Notes: generated by a model from the letters alone, not told the origin. DNA of 64,000 nt from Aerococcus sp. Group 1 (GCF_000193205.1 NC_015278.1:62001-126000), one strand, 5' to 3'. Positions 1 to 8,780 are shown, counted from the first letter of the stretch. A program made the numbers and translations.

Positions 1-314
1 TGATTAAATTTGAACAAAGCCGGGGCTCTTCCATGCAATTTACCGAAGAATCTTTGGAGCCTGATTTTGAAGGACAAGAGGTTGTTTATGCTTCTGACCG
101 GGCTACTGTTATTAATGTTTTAGCCAATACTCAGGCTTATTTGATTGGGTCCGGCCTAGTGACTTCCCCCTTTGCTGATTTAGAACGCATCATTCCTATC
201 GAGGGGCAGGATAATAAGCCCAATAAAATTGGTTACATCGAAGCCCGCTATCGGAAAACTTCCCCCTTTGCTAAGCGTTACATCACCTTATTAGAAAATA
301 TGGTGAATTCATGA
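1..314 (+). CDS. LysR-family transcriptional regulator, C-terminal part (cut by window edge)
   Basis: The frame is open from the first base and stops with TGA at 312-314, so this is the 3' end of a gene that begins outside the window. About 103 residues are visible. The segment reading ASDRATVINVLANTQAYLIG followed by a basic, aromatic C-terminus (YIEARYRK) resembles the end of the effector-binding domain of LysR regulators, such as the cysteine/methionine regulators (CmbR/MtaR type) of streptococci and lactococci. The DNA-binding half is not visible, so the regulon cannot be guessed. The family call is recognition of the C-terminal fold pattern only. Confidence 0.6.
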   Translation, partial: IKFEQSRGSSMQFTEESLEPDFEGQEVVYASDRATVINVLANTQAYLIGSGLVTSPFADLERIIPIEGQDNKPNKIGYIEARYRKTSPFAKRYITLLENMVNS

Positions 315-409
315 TATTCTGATCTTAGTGAGTGACAGTGTAAGCATTATAAAGAGAGTGGGGCTTTGTCTCAGTCTCTAAGTAAACCACTAGGAAATGA
401 GGAATGATT

Positions 410-712
410 ATGTCTTACGAAATTAAACAAGACGGTAATGCTTTTGTTATTGAAGGTGAAGATGGCCAAAGAATTGGCGAAATTACGTGGAGTCCGGCAG
501 ACCAATTTGTGATTGCTGACCACACTTGGACCCATCCTTCTCTTAGAGGAAAGGGAGTGGCTGGTCAGTTACTCGATCACTTAGTGGACTACATGAAGCA
601 GGAAGATAAATACATCTTAGCCAGCTGCCCTTATGTGGTAGAAAAATTTAAACGCCAACCCCAAAAATACGACTTTATTAACTACCATAAACAAGTTCAA
701 GATAAAGACTAA
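410..712 (+). CDS. GNAT-type N-acetyltransferase, small YjdJ-like
   Basis: A 100-residue protein matching the short GCN5-related acetyltransferases. The acetyl-CoA loop is visible as HPSLRGKGVAGQLLDHLVDY (V-x-x-x-x-R-G-x-G-x-A pattern), followed by a KY-I-L-A-S-C-P-YV strand and a PxxYDFINY tail typical of the YjdJ/NATD1-like group. The substrate is unknown. Two ATGs are in frame, at 404 and 410. The GAGGA at 399-403 abuts the first and lies 6 nt before the second, so 410 is preferred, although an AGGA at 392-395 could serve 404. It stands alone, with about 100 nt to the next gene. Confidence 0.75.
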   Translation: MSYEIKQDGNAFVIEGEDGQRIGEITWSPADQFVIADHTWTHPSLRGKGVAGQLLDHLVDYMKQEDKYILASCPYVVEKFKRQPQKYDFINYHKQVQDKD

Positions 713-813
713 TTCAGTTAGGATTAATCACTACTTTCTTTACACTTTATGAGAATGAGCCTACAATAGGGATAGTAACCTTTGACAAACCAACAAATGG
801 AGGGGTATAGCGG

Positions 814-1395
814 ATGAAAGCAATGATCTTATTAAGTAAGAATTATGAAGAAACCGAAGCAGTCGCAGTGATTGACATTTTACGTCGGGCTGAAATCGAC
901 ATTGACGTGGTGGCTACTGAAGGTGACCTTGATACGGTGGGAGATCACAATATCACTATCCGAGCGGACTATCTCTTAGAAGATATTAAGGGAGCGGACT
1001 ATGATATCTTGATCACCCCTGGTGGAGTTGGAGGGACCAATGCCCTTAGAGAAAACGATAAAGTTATCGACCTCCTCAAGGAACAATACCAATCAGATTC
1101 TAGTTATATTGCCAGCATCTGTGCGTCACCAAGAGTCTTAGATAAGGCTGGCATTTCCCAAGAAATTCGTGGGACTATTTTCCCAGCCCTTAGTGACCAA
1201 GTGACCTTTAAGGAATATGTGGCTGACGAGATTGTCGTTAATGACCAAGACCACCAAGTGATTACCTCACAAGGCCCAGCGACGGCTTATTACTTTGCCC
1301 TAGAAATTGTCCGGCAATTGAAGGGCCAAGAAGTCCATGACCAAGTGGCTAAGGCGCTCTTAATTCCTAATGTTGAAGCTGCGGTTAAGGCTTAA
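814..1395 (+). CDS. DJ-1/PfpI family protein (ThiJ/YajL-like)
   Basis: A 193-residue single-domain protein of the DJ-1 superfamily, at the family's usual length. Visible landmarks are the N-terminal [14 protein letters not shown] (conserved Glu near residue 13-16), the PGGVGG turn (69-74) and the nucleophile elbow SICASP with Cys103. DJ-1 proteins are reported as glyoxalase III, deglycase or redox chaperones, and sequence alone does not decide which. RBS GGAGGGG lies before ATG 814. The TAA stop overlaps the ATG of yidD by one base (TAATG), so the two genes are translationally coupled and probably share an mRNA. Confidence 0.85.
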   Translation: MKAMILLSKNYEETEAVAVIDILRRAEIDIDVVATEGDLDTVGDHNITIRADYLLEDIKGADYDILITPGGVGGTNALRENDKVIDLLKEQYQSDSSYIASICASPRVLDKAGISQEIRGTIFPALSDQVTFKEYVADEIVVNDQDHQVITSQGPATAYYFALEIVRQLKGQEVHDQVAKALLIPNVEAAVKA

Positions 1396-1685
1396 TGTTT
1401 ATTTATTTACTAAAAGCGCTGGTAAGATTTTACCAGCGTTTTATTTCGCCTGCCTTACCGCCGTCTTGCCGTTACTATCCCACTTGCTCGACTTATATGC
1501 TTAGAGCTCTAGAAAAGCATGGCTTTTTCAAGGGGACGCTGATGGGGCTGGCCCGAATTCTACGCTGTCAGCCCTATGCCCGCGGTGGCGTCGACCCAGT
1601 TCCTGATCATTTCAGCCTCAAACGCAATGACCAAGAAGTCAGCCCTAAAGAACGCCAAGCCTTAGCCAGATTAAGTAAGAAATGA
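1395..1685 (+). CDS. yidD: YidD, membrane protein insertion efficiency factor
   Basis: A 96-residue YidD homologue. The signature is clear: [20 protein letters not shown] with paired Cys residues, then [24 protein letters not shown]. YidD lies at the inner face of the membrane and assists YidC-dependent insertion. In many bacteria it is linked to rpmH-rnpA-yidC, but here it is coupled to a DJ-1 gene by a TAATG overlap and has no Shine-Dalgarno sequence of its own, so its translation probably depends on the upstream gene. The C-terminal extension ([19 protein letters not shown]) is basic and ordinary. Confidence 0.92.
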   Translation: MFIYLLKALVRFYQRFISPALPPSCRYYPTCSTYMLRALEKHGFFKGTLMGLARILRCQPYARGGVDPVPDHFSLKRNDQEVSPKERQALARLSKK

Positions 1686-1690
1686 TAAAA

Positions 1691-1907
1691 AAGCTATTTA
1701 ACAAATAGAATCTAAGAGCATTCGTTCCGCTTTTGAATTAGCTCGTTGAAGAGCCATGGCATCGGCTCGGGCCGAGGTCCCTCACCTAGCGAGCTTCAAA
1801 CGGATCGTACGGCTGGAACCTACGATCCGTAATTCACATCGCTTGCTTTTTCATGGCTAACGACTAAATTCAAAGCTCCCCTACTGCTCAGATTGGTTTA
1901 ATAGCTA
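1691..1907. repeat. Repeat E copy 1: ~217-bp multi-hairpin palindromic element
   Basis: Fills the gap after yidD. Nested arms run from the outside in: GCTATT 1693-1698 with AATAGC 1900-1905; AATCT 1709-1713 with AGATT 1890-1894; GAGCA 1716-1720 with TGCTC 1885-1889; and GCTTTTGAATT with AAATTCAAAGC. Two internal hairpins follow: GCTCG..AGGT ccctc ACCT..CGAGC (1765-1794), and the perfect 8-bp stem GGATCGTA/TACGATCC (1802-1828). A second, inverted copy lies at 35496-35727. It could be a MITE or a structured RNA. No ORF is visible in it. Confidence 0.8.
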
Positions 1908-2012
1908 GCTGTCAGAGATAAATAAGTTAGTAAACAAATTTCAAATTTTAACTTATACTTGTACTAATTTAACGAATTTATATTTAATTACTTGTGAAAG
2001 GTTAAAGACCCT

Positions 2013-2046
2013 AAAAAAGGAGTCCCCTCATTGAGGACTCCTTTTA
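2013..2046. terminator. Bidirectional rho-independent terminator
   Basis: AAAAGGAGTCC and GGACTCCTTTT pair over 11 bp around a loop of about 8 nt, with A-run and T-run on either side. It serves the convergent yidD-side and glmM transcripts. Confidence 0.9.
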
Positions 2047-2058
2047 TGATGAAATCTA

Positions 2059-3426
2059 TTATTCTTCTACCCCGTAAATGTCGGCGACTTTGTCAGCGAT
2101 GCGTTGGGCATAGGTCAAGGCTAGGTCATCACTTTGGGCTTCGACCATGACCCGAAGTAAGTTTTCGGTACCGCTAGGACGGACTAAGACCCGACCTTCT
2201 TCCCCTAATTCACTTTCAACTGCATCAATTTCTGCTTTGACGTCCGCATTGTTCATGGCTTCTTCCTTGCCGGCGCGGGTCACTTTGACATTGATGAGCT
2301 CTTGAGGATAGGTAGGCATTTCATCAGCTAATTCGCTGAGTTTCTTCCCGGATTGTTTGAGGACGAAGAGCAACTGAATGGCGGTTAAGAGGCCGTCACC
2401 GGTCGTGTTGTGGTTCATAAAGATAACGTGTCCGGATTGTTCGCCACCTAGGGTATAATCGCCCTTACGCATTTCTTCAACTACATAACGGTCACCTACC
2501 TTGGTGACCTTATCATTCATCCCTGCAGCTTCAACGGCCTTATGGAAGCCTAAATTGGACATGACGGTAGCGACAATGGTGTCGTCTTTTAATTTACCAT
2601 GGTCTTTTAGGTATTTCCCACAGATGTACATGATGTGGTCGCCGTCCACTAAACGGCCCTTGTCATCAACAGCAATGCAGCGGTCAGCGTCCCCATCAAA
2701 GGCAACCCCAGCGTCAGCCCCTTGTTCGAGAACCAGTTTTTGGAGTTCACCAGGATGGGTAGACCCGCAGTCATCGTTAATGTTTAGGCCATCAGGACGG
2801 GTAGCTCGTGCATAGAAGTCTGCATTTAAATCAGCAAAGAGACGGTTGACTAAAGGTGCAGCGGAACCATTAGCGGCGTCAATACATAGTTTTAAGCCGG
2901 ATAAATCATTGCTAATGGTGGTTTGGAGAAATTCGAGGTACTTGGCTACCCCTTCTGGATACTCACTGACCGTACCTAAGCCTTGGGCGCTAGGACGAGG
3001 TAAGCTGTCCTCTTCTTGGTCTAAGTAGTATTCAATTTCAGCTTCTTGGTCATCCGATAATTTAAAGCCGTCACTACCAAAGAATTTGATGCCGTTATCC
3101 TTGGCCGGATTGTGGCTGGCTGAGATCATTACCCCAGCAGTTACCCCAGTAGTCCGGGTGAGATAAGCGACAGCTGGTGTGGTGATGACGCCTAGTTGTA
3201 ACACTTCAATGCCGACAGATAACAGCCCTGAAATTAAGGCGTGTTCTAATAACTGACCAGAAATCCGTGTATCGCGTGCAACGAGGACACGGGGATGTTC
3301 TTGTTCTTCCTTGGCGTGTTGGAGCAAGACATAGCCACCAAAGCGACCTAATTTAAAGGCCAGTTCAGGGGTAAGTTCCTTATTGGCTTCTCCGCGAACA
3401 CCGTCAGTTCCAAAATATTTTAACAT
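2059..3426 (-). CDS. glmM: Phosphoglucosamine mutase GlmM
   Basis: 455 residues, the usual GlmM length. It interconverts glucosamine-6-phosphate and glucosamine-1-phosphate for UDP-GlcNAc and peptidoglycan synthesis. Visible motifs are FGTDGVRG at the N-terminus, ISASHNP (phospho-accepting Ser104), the metal loop DGDADR, the sugar loop GGEQSGH and the C-terminal phosphate-binding [14 protein letters not shown]. It is the last gene of the minus-strand cdaA-cdaR-glmM operon, the standard Firmicutes arrangement, where CdaR and GlmM modulate CdaA. A 71-nt gap separates it from cdaR, with an RBS (AAGGAG) before the ATG. Confidence 0.97.
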   Translation of the reverse strand: MLKYFGTDGVRGEANKELTPELAFKLGRFGGYVLLQHAKEEQEHPRVLVARDTRISGQLLEHALISGLLSVGIEVLQLGVITTPAVAYLTRTTGVTAGVMISASHNPAKDNGIKFFGSDGFKLSDDQEAEIEYYLDQEEDSLPRPSAQGLGTVSEYPEGVAKYLEFLQTTISNDLSGLKLCIDAANGSAAPLVNRLFADLNADFYARATRPDGLNINDDCGSTHPGELQKLVLEQGADAGVAFDGDADRCIAVDDKGRLVDGDHIMYICGKYLKDHGKLKDDTIVATVMSNLGFHKAVEAAGMNDKVTKVGDRYVVEEMRKGDYTLGGEQSGHVIFMNHNTTGDGLLTAIQLLFVLKQSGKKLSELADEMPTYPQELINVKVTRAGKEEAMNNADVKAEIDAVESELGEEGRVLVRPSGTENLLRVMVEAQSDDLALTYAQRIADKVADIYGVEE

Positions 3427-3497
3427 GATATACTCCTTTGATTTACCAATCTTATTAACAATTCAATATACTACCACGATTTCAAGTCTTTGCCAAA

Positions 3498-4592
3498 TTA
3501 GGGTGAACTAGATTTAGCCTCTGCTTGACTGCTAGATTCCCTTTGCCGGTTAGTGGCTGGTTGGCTTTCATCCTTGCTGGTCTCCTGCCTTGCTTGGCTA
3601 GAAGAATCACTAGAGGCTTCACTTCTTTGGCCGCTGTTTTTGGGCCGGGCGGTAACGGTTAGGGTAATGGATTCAGGCTCCATAGCTTCAACATTATCGG
3701 GGCGTTCTAGAGCCACTTGGACCCGTTGACTCTGGGTGATTCCGCTAACGTCAATATGACCGACTACCGCTTGGATAGCGGCAAGGGCTTTCTCATCGCC
3801 AAAGAGGGTTACTTGCCGGGTGGACCAGTTACTTAAGTCATAAGTGTAGTCATCATTGGGATTATCGAGGTCGATTTGGATAGGTACTGAGCTCCCCTGC
3901 TTACCGATGGCAATATCGACGCCAACTTGACTTGGGTTGGCGGTAATGTTTAAGATATTACCTTCGCGATCCTTAACAATGACCCGTCCACTGCCGTGGT
4001 AGTCGGAATTGGTATTGTTAGGGAGGCTGACGTCGACACTCACTGAGGAAATCTTGCTGAGGCTTTCAGCTGAACCTGTCAAGGTGACTTCTGCCGGAGT
4101 GGCCTTGGTTGCATGAATTTCATAACCCGGGGCCAAGTTGGTCGGATTAACATGGATTTCTACCGGGTATTTTTGACTTTGCAGTTGAGCAATATTGATT
4201 TCCACACTGGAAGGTGAGATTCGATAATTGAGGTCTTTAGAAATATTAGTCATGGTGAGTTGCACATAGTGTGACCCTTCGCCGAGTTCTTCCAGGTTTT
4301 CAGTCACGACCTTAAATTCTCGGGCTTGAAGGGTTTGGTCGATGATATTACTTGGACCTGAAATTTCCACAGAGACGGTTTCAGGGAGGCCAGTAATATA
4401 GTAGTCATCCACGTCGCCACTCACATAAACGGGGACGTCGGAGATGGTTTCTGACTTGGTTTCACTGATATTAGTGAAGAAACTGACCGGGTTATTATTA
4501 TAGCGTTCCGCTTTGACAAAGATAAAGAGGAAAAGCGCTAATAAGAGTGAGAAAAAAATCATAGCGGCTTTATTTTCATAGAGCTTATTCAT
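3498..4592 (-). CDS. cdaR: CdaR (YbbR-domain regulator of CdaA)
   Basis: About 364 residues. An N-terminal membrane anchor (AAMIFFSLLLALFLFIFVKA) is followed by repeated extracytoplasmic YbbR domains (VPVYVSGDVDDYYITGLPETVSVEISG and later repeats). The low-complexity Ser/Gln/Glu-rich tail (SSDSSSQARQ...SSQAEAKSSS) is longer than in many homologues. CdaR regulates the diadenylate cyclase CdaA at the membrane. An earlier ATG at 4607 is in frame, but GGAGGTG sits 6 nt before the ATG at 4592, so I start there. That ATG overlaps the cdaA stop by 8 nt (ATGAATAA), indicating coupled translation. Confidence 0.93.
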   Translation of the reverse strand: MNKLYENKAAMIFFSLLLALFLFIFVKAERYNNNPVSFFTNISETKSETISDVPVYVSGDVDDYYITGLPETVSVEISGPSNIIDQTLQAREFKVVTENLEELGEGSHYVQLTMTNISKDLNYRISPSSVEINIAQLQSQKYPVEIHVNPTNLAPGYEIHATKATPAEVTLTGSAESLSKISSVSVDVSLPNNTNSDYHGSGRVIVKDREGNILNITANPSQVGVDIAIGKQGSSVPIQIDLDNPNDDYTYDLSNWSTRQVTLFGDEKALAAIQAVVGHIDVSGITQSQRVQVALERPDNVEAMEPESITLTVTARPKNSGQRSEASSDSSSQARQETSKDESQPATNRQRESSSQAEAKSSSP

Positions 4593-5436
4593 CTTTGTCA
4601 CCTCCATTTTTCTTTTGGAAGATATTCTTCAAGAAGTGGTTGCCTTCGATGATGGAATCGCCGTCTTCACTCTCAGCAAAATGTTGGCGGAGTGTTTCGC
4701 GGATTTCTTCTTCAGAAAGGTCGCGCATAATTTTTCCTTTATAGGTGAGGGAAATGTCACCGGTCTCTTCAGAAACCACCACCACTACCGCATCGGTGAC
4801 TTCACTGAGGCCAACCGCAGCCCGGTGGCGGGTGCCTAGTTCCTTAGGAATTTCGGGGTTTTCCGATAGGGGGAGGAAGCTGGCTGCTGAGCTAATCTTC
4901 ATATCTTGGATCACCACTGACCCGTCATGGAGCGGTGTATTGGGAATGAAGATATTAATGAGGAGTTGTTCAGTAATATCCGCATCCAATTTGATTCCCG
5001 TGTTGGCATATTCGGTAAGCGATTGGGTATCTTCAATGGAAATTAAAGCGCCGATTCGTCGCTTAGCCATGTACTGGCAAGCCCGGATAATTTCTTCAAT
5101 CATTTGCTCAACGGGGTCATTTTGGGTATTTCGTAAGTTTCTCATTCGTAAGCTTTGGCCGAGGTGGTCGAGGCCGTTTCTAATTTCCGGTTGGAAAATA
5201 ATAATAATCCCGATGACTGACCACTGGATAATACTATTCATGATCCAGTCGATGGTTTCTAATTGAAAAACGGTCGAAACCATTTTAAAAAGTAAAAAGA
5301 TAATGATGCCATTAAAGATATTGACTGCCCGCGTGCCCCGGATTAACTTGAGCAACTGATAGATGATGAGCCAAACAATCAAGATATCGATCAGGTCAAA
5401 GGCATGTGACCAGCTGAAAATTGAATCCCAATCCAT
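4585..5436 (-). CDS. cdaA: CdaA, membrane diadenylate cyclase (c-di-AMP synthase)
   Basis: 283 residues: three N-terminal transmembrane segments (about 17-32, 40-58, 66-82) and a DAC domain (about 100-260). It condenses two ATP into c-di-AMP, the potassium and osmotic second messenger. The RHR motif is intact in GTRHRAAVG (203-205). The usual DGA motif reads DGS here (HDGSVVIQ, residues 171-173), a conservative substitution beside the ATP/metal site. It is first in the operon with cdaR and glmM; the RBS GGAGGG precedes the ATG. Short spacer sequence and then the oppositely oriented tRNA genes lie upstream. Confidence 0.95.
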   Translation of the reverse strand: MDWDSIFSWSHAFDLIDILIVWLIIYQLLKLIRGTRAVNIFNGIIIFLLFKMVSTVFQLETIDWIMNSIIQWSVIGIIIIFQPEIRNGLDHLGQSLRMRNLRNTQNDPVEQMIEEIIRACQYMAKRRIGALISIEDTQSLTEYANTGIKLDADITEQLLINIFIPNTPLHDGSVVIQDMKISSAASFLPLSENPEIPKELGTRHRAAVGLSEVTDAVVVVVSEETGDISLTYKGKIMRDLSEEEIRETLRQHFAESEDGDSIIEGNHFLKNIFQKKNGGDKDE

Positions 5437-5620
5437 CGTTTTCCCTCCTATTAGTGATGTTTTAAATTCATTAATAAGTATACCATAGACACTGTCTGAC
5501 CAGGCTTTAGGTCTTTCTTAAATTATGGATAGTGGTGAGAGAATAGATGGAGGGGTGCTGGCTTAAAAATAGCCGAAAAACGAAAATTTTATGATAAATG
5601 AAAAAAATCGCCAATAACCC

Positions 5621-5650
5621 TTGCATTTTATAGGGAAATGGTGGTATATT
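5621..5650 (+). promoter_or_regulatory. Sigma-A promoter for the tRNA-Tyr/tRNA-Gln unit
   Basis: TTGCAT (-35, 5621-5626), an 18-nt spacer and TATATT (-10, 5645-5650), ending 16 nt before the tRNA-Tyr 5' end. Confidence 0.75.
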
Positions 5651-5666
5651 AATTGAGTACTGATTT

Positions 5667-5747
5667 GGAGGGATAGCGAAGCGGCCAAACGCAGCGGACT
5701 GTAAATCCGTTCCTTCGGGTTCAGAGGTTCGAATCCTCTTCCCTCCA
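5667..5747 (+). tRNA. tRNA-Tyr (anticodon GTA)
   Basis: The acceptor stem GGAGGGA (5667-5673) pairs with TCCCTCC (5740-5746) followed by discriminator A. The anticodon loop CTGTAAA carries GTA, with a long variable arm (class II tRNA) and a T-loop GGTTCGAATCC. CCA is not encoded. Confidence 0.97.
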
Positions 5748-5760
5748 TTTCTAATCATAT

Positions 5761-5832
5761 TGGGGTATCGCCAAGCGGTAAGGCAACAGACTTTGACTCT
5801 GTCATGCGTTGGTTCGAATCCAGCTACCCCAG
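5761..5832 (+). tRNA. tRNA-Gln (anticodon TTG)
   Basis: The acceptor stem TGGGGTA (5761-5767) pairs with TACCCCA (5825-5831), discriminator G. The anticodon loop CTTTGAC gives TTG, and the T-loop is GGTTCGAATCC. It lies 13 nt after tRNA-Tyr and is co-transcribed with it. CCA is not encoded. Confidence 0.97.
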
Positions 5833-5839
5833 TTAAGTG

Positions 5840-5872
5840 AGACTGTACGAGTACGTGCAGTCTCTTTTTTTT
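5840..5872 (+). terminator. Terminator of the tRNA unit
   Basis: AGACTG ... CAGTCT stem followed by an 8-T run, immediately after tRNA-Gln. Confidence 0.85.
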
Positions 5873-5929
5873 GACTTTCAGTTGACGGAGAGAAGGCATG
5901 CTCAGCGATAGTAATTCCTGAATAAGCAC

Positions 5930-5980
5930 AAAAAACTCCCTTAGTCCTTTCCAAATAGAGAAAGAACTGAGGGAGTTTTT
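5930..5980. terminator. Terminator downstream of the ECF S-component gene
   Basis: AAAAACTCCCT pairs with AGGGAGTTTTT, with an extra internal AGTCCTTTC/GAAAGAACT arm. The A- and T-runs make it usable in both directions. Confidence 0.8.
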
Positions 5981-5983
5981 GTG

Positions 5984-6565
5984 TTATTTGATTGGAAAAC
6001 GGGGGAATTTATAAGGTAGGTGCTTGTTGAGGTACTTGAGGAAGAGGTAACCCAATTCAAAGTCCATCATCCCATGGAAGAGTGACGATACACCGAAGAG
6101 AATGAAGAGGGAGGCCCAGTAACCGTATTGGCCATCCAAACTGGTTAAGCCGGCGGTTACAAAGCAATGGATAACGATCATTTCCCCCAGACCGTGTAAG
6201 CTATTAATTCCGGCGTTAAAGAGGGTTCTCTTCCAAGGGTTCAAGACAAATTGGTTGGACCGTTGCAGAGTATAGGCACCCACTAGGGTAAATAAGAGGT
6301 GGGAAACTGCCCGGAAGACCACTGGTAAGGGAAAACCTGCCATCAAGAAACCAAATGAGGTTGCTAGGGCCACAAATGCGGCTGAGGCTGGTGAAATAAA
6401 GAGTGCCATATCAATGGCGATATGAGAGCCCAGGGTCCAGGAAAAGGGACCAAAAGCGATTTTAATGGGACTAATCATAGGGATAATGATACCGATGGCT
6501 GTTAGTAAGGCTACGGTAGTCATTTTGCCCGTATTTTTTTTGCTAACTGAAATACTTTCTTTCAT
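5984..6565 (-). CDS. ECF transporter S component, probably niacin-specific (NiaX-like)
   Basis: 193 residues, almost entirely hydrophobic, with about five to six membrane segments starting at VALLTAIGIIIPMISPIKIAFG, as in substrate-binding (S) components of energy-coupling factor vitamin transporters. Its pattern (FSWTLGSHIAIDMALFISP, FGFLMAGFPLPVVFRAVSH) is close to what I remember of NiaX, the predicted niacin S-component of Lactobacillales. The divergent nadC 280 bp away fits an NAD theme. S components use an EcfA/EcfA'/T module that is not in this window. RBS AAGGAGG precedes the ATG. Another vitamin (for example queuosine precursor) cannot be excluded. Confidence 0.65.
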   Translation of the reverse strand: MKESISVSKKNTGKMTTVALLTAIGIIIPMISPIKIAFGPFSWTLGSHIAIDMALFISPASAAFVALATSFGFLMAGFPLPVVFRAVSHLLFTLVGAYTLQRSNQFVLNPWKRTLFNAGINSLHGLGEMIVIHCFVTAGLTSLDGQYGYWASLFILFGVSSLFHGMMDFELGYLFLKYLNKHLPYKFPRFPIK

Positions 6566-6690
6566 TGTAATCCTCCTTGAACAATGAGTCCTAATATAAT
6601 CGATATAAAAGCAAATAATGGTAAAAATTAAAAATTATCATAAGCTTAGCCCTTATTTTTGTCAAGTCTGTCTAAATTGATCACTTTTCG

Positions 6691-6724
6691 CATAAGGCTA
6701 GGGGTTTTGCTGCCTTGGCTTATG
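6691..6724. promoter_or_regulatory. Inverted repeat in the niaX-like/nadC divergent region
   Basis: CATAAGGCTAGG (6691-6702) and CCTTGGCTTATG (6713-6724) form a near-perfect inverted repeat just before TATGAT (6726-6731), a possible -10. It may be an operator shared by the two NAD-related genes. No regulator is assigned. Confidence 0.35.
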
Positions 6725-6848
6725 GTATGATAGTAAAAACAGTATCAGCTTTCTTGAGATTTTTAAGATCAGGAAAGTCAGTCCCTTTGGCTGGCTGAAA
6801 GTGGCTAGTCAGACTGAGTAAGGCGAGAAAGAAATAGGAGGCGGTTTA

Positions 6849-7727
6849 GTGATGGCTAATCCAAAACAAGTGTCTAATTTTATAAATCTGAACCAAGATA
6901 TTATTGATGAATTAATTACCCTGGCTTTTAAGGAAGATATTCCTTATGAAGACCTGTCGACCAATGCGATTTACCAGGGGCAAGCAGCCCAGGTCGAGCT
7001 CTTAGCTAAGCAAGCGGGAGTGGTTTGTGGTTTGGATCTCTTCAAGCAGGTTTTCTTACATTTAGACCCTGAGGTTCAATTCGAGAGCTTGGTCCGAGAT
7101 GGAGACCGGGTGGCTAAGCAAGAGACCTTAATGGTGGTCAAGGCGTCGGTCAATACCCTCTTAAGTGGGGAACGGATTGCCCTTAACTTCCTTCAAAGAA
7201 TGAGTGGGATTGCTACGGCTACCCGTCGTTTTGTAGACGCCTTAGAAGGTAGTGGAATAAAGTTACTGGATACCCGTAAAACTACTCCGGCCTACCGTCC
7301 CTTAGAAAAATATGCAGTCCGGGTAGGGGGCGGCTATAACCACCGTTACTCACTCTCTGACCAAATTATGCTCAAGGATAACCATGTTGCTGCTGCCGGT
7401 GGGGTCAAAGAAGCCATCCAAGCGGCTAAGGCCTATGCCCCTTTTGTGAAGAAGATTGAAATTGAAGTCGAGGACTTGGACATGGTCAGAGCGGTAGTGG
7501 AGGCTGGAGCTGATGTTATTATGCTCGACAATATGGACCATGACACCATGGAGGAAGCCATTGCAATCATTAACGGTCAAGCGATTATAGAAGCTTCAGG
7601 AAACTTTACCTGGGACAATGTCGCGGATTATAAGGACCTAGCCATTGACTATATTTCTAGTGGGGCTATTACCCATTCGGCCGGAATCTTAGATTTGTCC
7701 CTCAAACATTTGAAAGTGAGGAAGTAG
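6849..7727 (+). CDS. nadC: Quinolinate phosphoribosyltransferase NadC
   Basis: About 292 residues. It converts quinolinate and PRPP to nicotinate mononucleotide. The hallmark blocks are LLDTRKTTPAYRPLEKYAV, GGGYNHRYSLSDQIMLKDNH (active-site Arg/His/Lys) and the late barrel motifs EIEVEDL and VIMLDNMD. There is no nadA or nadB nearby, so the gene would serve uptake or salvage of quinolinate rather than de novo synthesis, as far as this window shows. GTG at 6849 and ATG at 6852 are both possible; AGGAGG at 6836-6841 lies 7 or 10 nt away, so the GTG spacing is slightly better. Confidence 0.95.
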   Translation: MMANPKQVSNFINLNQDIIDELITLAFKEDIPYEDLSTNAIYQGQAAQVELLAKQAGVVCGLDLFKQVFLHLDPEVQFESLVRDGDRVAKQETLMVVKASVNTLLSGERIALNFLQRMSGIATATRRFVDALEGSGIKLLDTRKTTPAYRPLEKYAVRVGGGYNHRYSLSDQIMLKDNHVAAAGGVKEAIQAAKAYAPFVKKIEIEVEDLDMVRAVVEAGADVIMLDNMDHDTMEEAIAIINGQAIIEASGNFTWDNVADYKDLAIDYISSGAITHSAGILDLSLKHLKVRK

Positions 7728-8041
7728 GTCTGTACCTCTTGAGGCAGAAATCCTTGATTTCTAATACCCATAGCTCAAGTTTTGCCCTGACTTTTGTTAC
7801 AGCAAGGTTACAAGGCGACAGAAATGTTTCAGAAAATCCTTTTAAAATGTCAAAGTAATTAAAGGGCCTTAACAAGTCAGAAATCCCTTTTCTTCGTCTG
7901 GAAGCCATGATAGTATATTTCATGTCGACGAGGGAAAGACCTCGTTGAGAGATAAAAATGAATCTGAATGATTAAGAGGCTTAATCATATTAAATAGAAA
8001 AAAGAATGAACTTTGCACAGAAGAAAGGATTTTTATTACAC
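7728..8041 (+). promoter_or_regulatory. Long leader of the LysM/Apf gene with two hairpins and a WalR-like box
   Basis: A 314-nt gene-free stretch. TGTTAC-agcaa-GGTTAC (7795-7811) matches the WalR/VicR direct-repeat pattern TGTWAH-N5-TGTWAH with one mismatch, which fits a cell-wall gene. Two hairpins follow: CGACGAGG/CCTCGTTG (7926-7947) and a perfect 9-bp stem ATGATTAAG/CTTAATCAT with a 3-nt loop (7968-7988). Neither has a T-run, so they more likely affect mRNA stability than termination. Confidence 0.45.
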
Positions 8042-8740
8042 ATGAATATGAAGAAAGTTTTAGTAGGTACCTCAATCGCTTTATCAGCCTTAGTAAGTTT
8101 TGCTGCTGGGGAAACGACTGAAGCACACGCAGCTGAATGGCAAGCACGTTCAGTTGAAGAAATCAAAGCTGACTTCCAAAAATTAGATGACAACGAAAAA
8201 GTTTATGTCATTAAATCTGGTGACACCTTAAACGCTATTGCTCAAGCAGCAGACGTGAACACCAAAGAATTAGCTGAAATCAACAACATCGAAAATGCTA
8301 ACTTAATCTTCCCAGGAACTAAATTAACCTTCAAATCTGACCAATCAGGTAAGGTTAATGAAGTTGAAGTAGAAAAACAAGGTCAAGCAGCTCAAGTTTA
8401 CACCGTTGATGAAACTGCTGGTCAAACTTATCAAGCACCTGCAACTGTTCAAGCTGCACCAGCTGCTGCACCAGCACCTGCACCAGCTCCAGCTCCAGCA
8501 CAAAGCGCTTACACTGGTTCTTCTTCATCCGCTAAAGAAATCATTGCTCAACGTGAATCTGGTGGTTCATACTCAGCAACTAACGGCCAATACATCGGAC
8601 GTTACCAATTAAGCGCTTCTTACTTAAATGGTGACTACTCCCCAGCTAACCAAGAACGTGTGGCTGACCAATACGTAGCAAGTCGTTACGGTTCATGGGA
8701 CAACGCTTTAGCATTCTGGAACGCTAACGGTTGGTACTAA
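8042..8740 (+). CDS. Secreted LysM protein with Apf/SceD-like C-terminal domain
   Basis: 232 residues from ATG 8042. Signal peptide (KKVLVGTSIALSALVSFAAG, cleavage near AHA-AE, residue 31), one LysM peptidoglycan-binding module (about 54-98, YVIKSGDTLNAIAQAADVNT), a Pro/Ala-rich linker (about 135-160) and a C-terminal domain (about 165-232) with IIAQRESGGSY, GRYQLSASYL, YGSWDNALAFWNANGWY. The last is the aggregation-promoting-factor domain, related to SceD/IsaA transglycosylases, with the catalytic-type Glu in RESGG. An earlier in-frame ATG at 8006 would add 12 residues ahead of the signal peptide and is disfavoured; AAAGGA lies upstream of 8042. Codon use is strongly biased, suggesting high expression. 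Confidence 0.88.
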   Translation: MNMKKVLVGTSIALSALVSFAAGETTEAHAAEWQARSVEEIKADFQKLDDNEKVYVIKSGDTLNAIAQAADVNTKELAEINNIENANLIFPGTKLTFKSDQSGKVNEVEVEKQGQAAQVYTVDETAGQTYQAPATVQAAPAAAPAPAPAPAPAQSAYTGSSSSAKEIIAQRESGGSYSATNGQYIGRYQLSASYLNGDYSPANQERVADQYVASRYGSWDNALAFWNANGWY

Positions 8741-8780
8741 GATAAAAAATAAAGTGCGACCCAAGTCGTATTAACTGAAA

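Noticed and set aside
5507..5929. 140-codon minus-strand ORF over the tRNA genes
   Set aside because: It is antisense to tRNA-Tyr and tRNA-Gln; the translated tRNA complement is a known source of false proteins.
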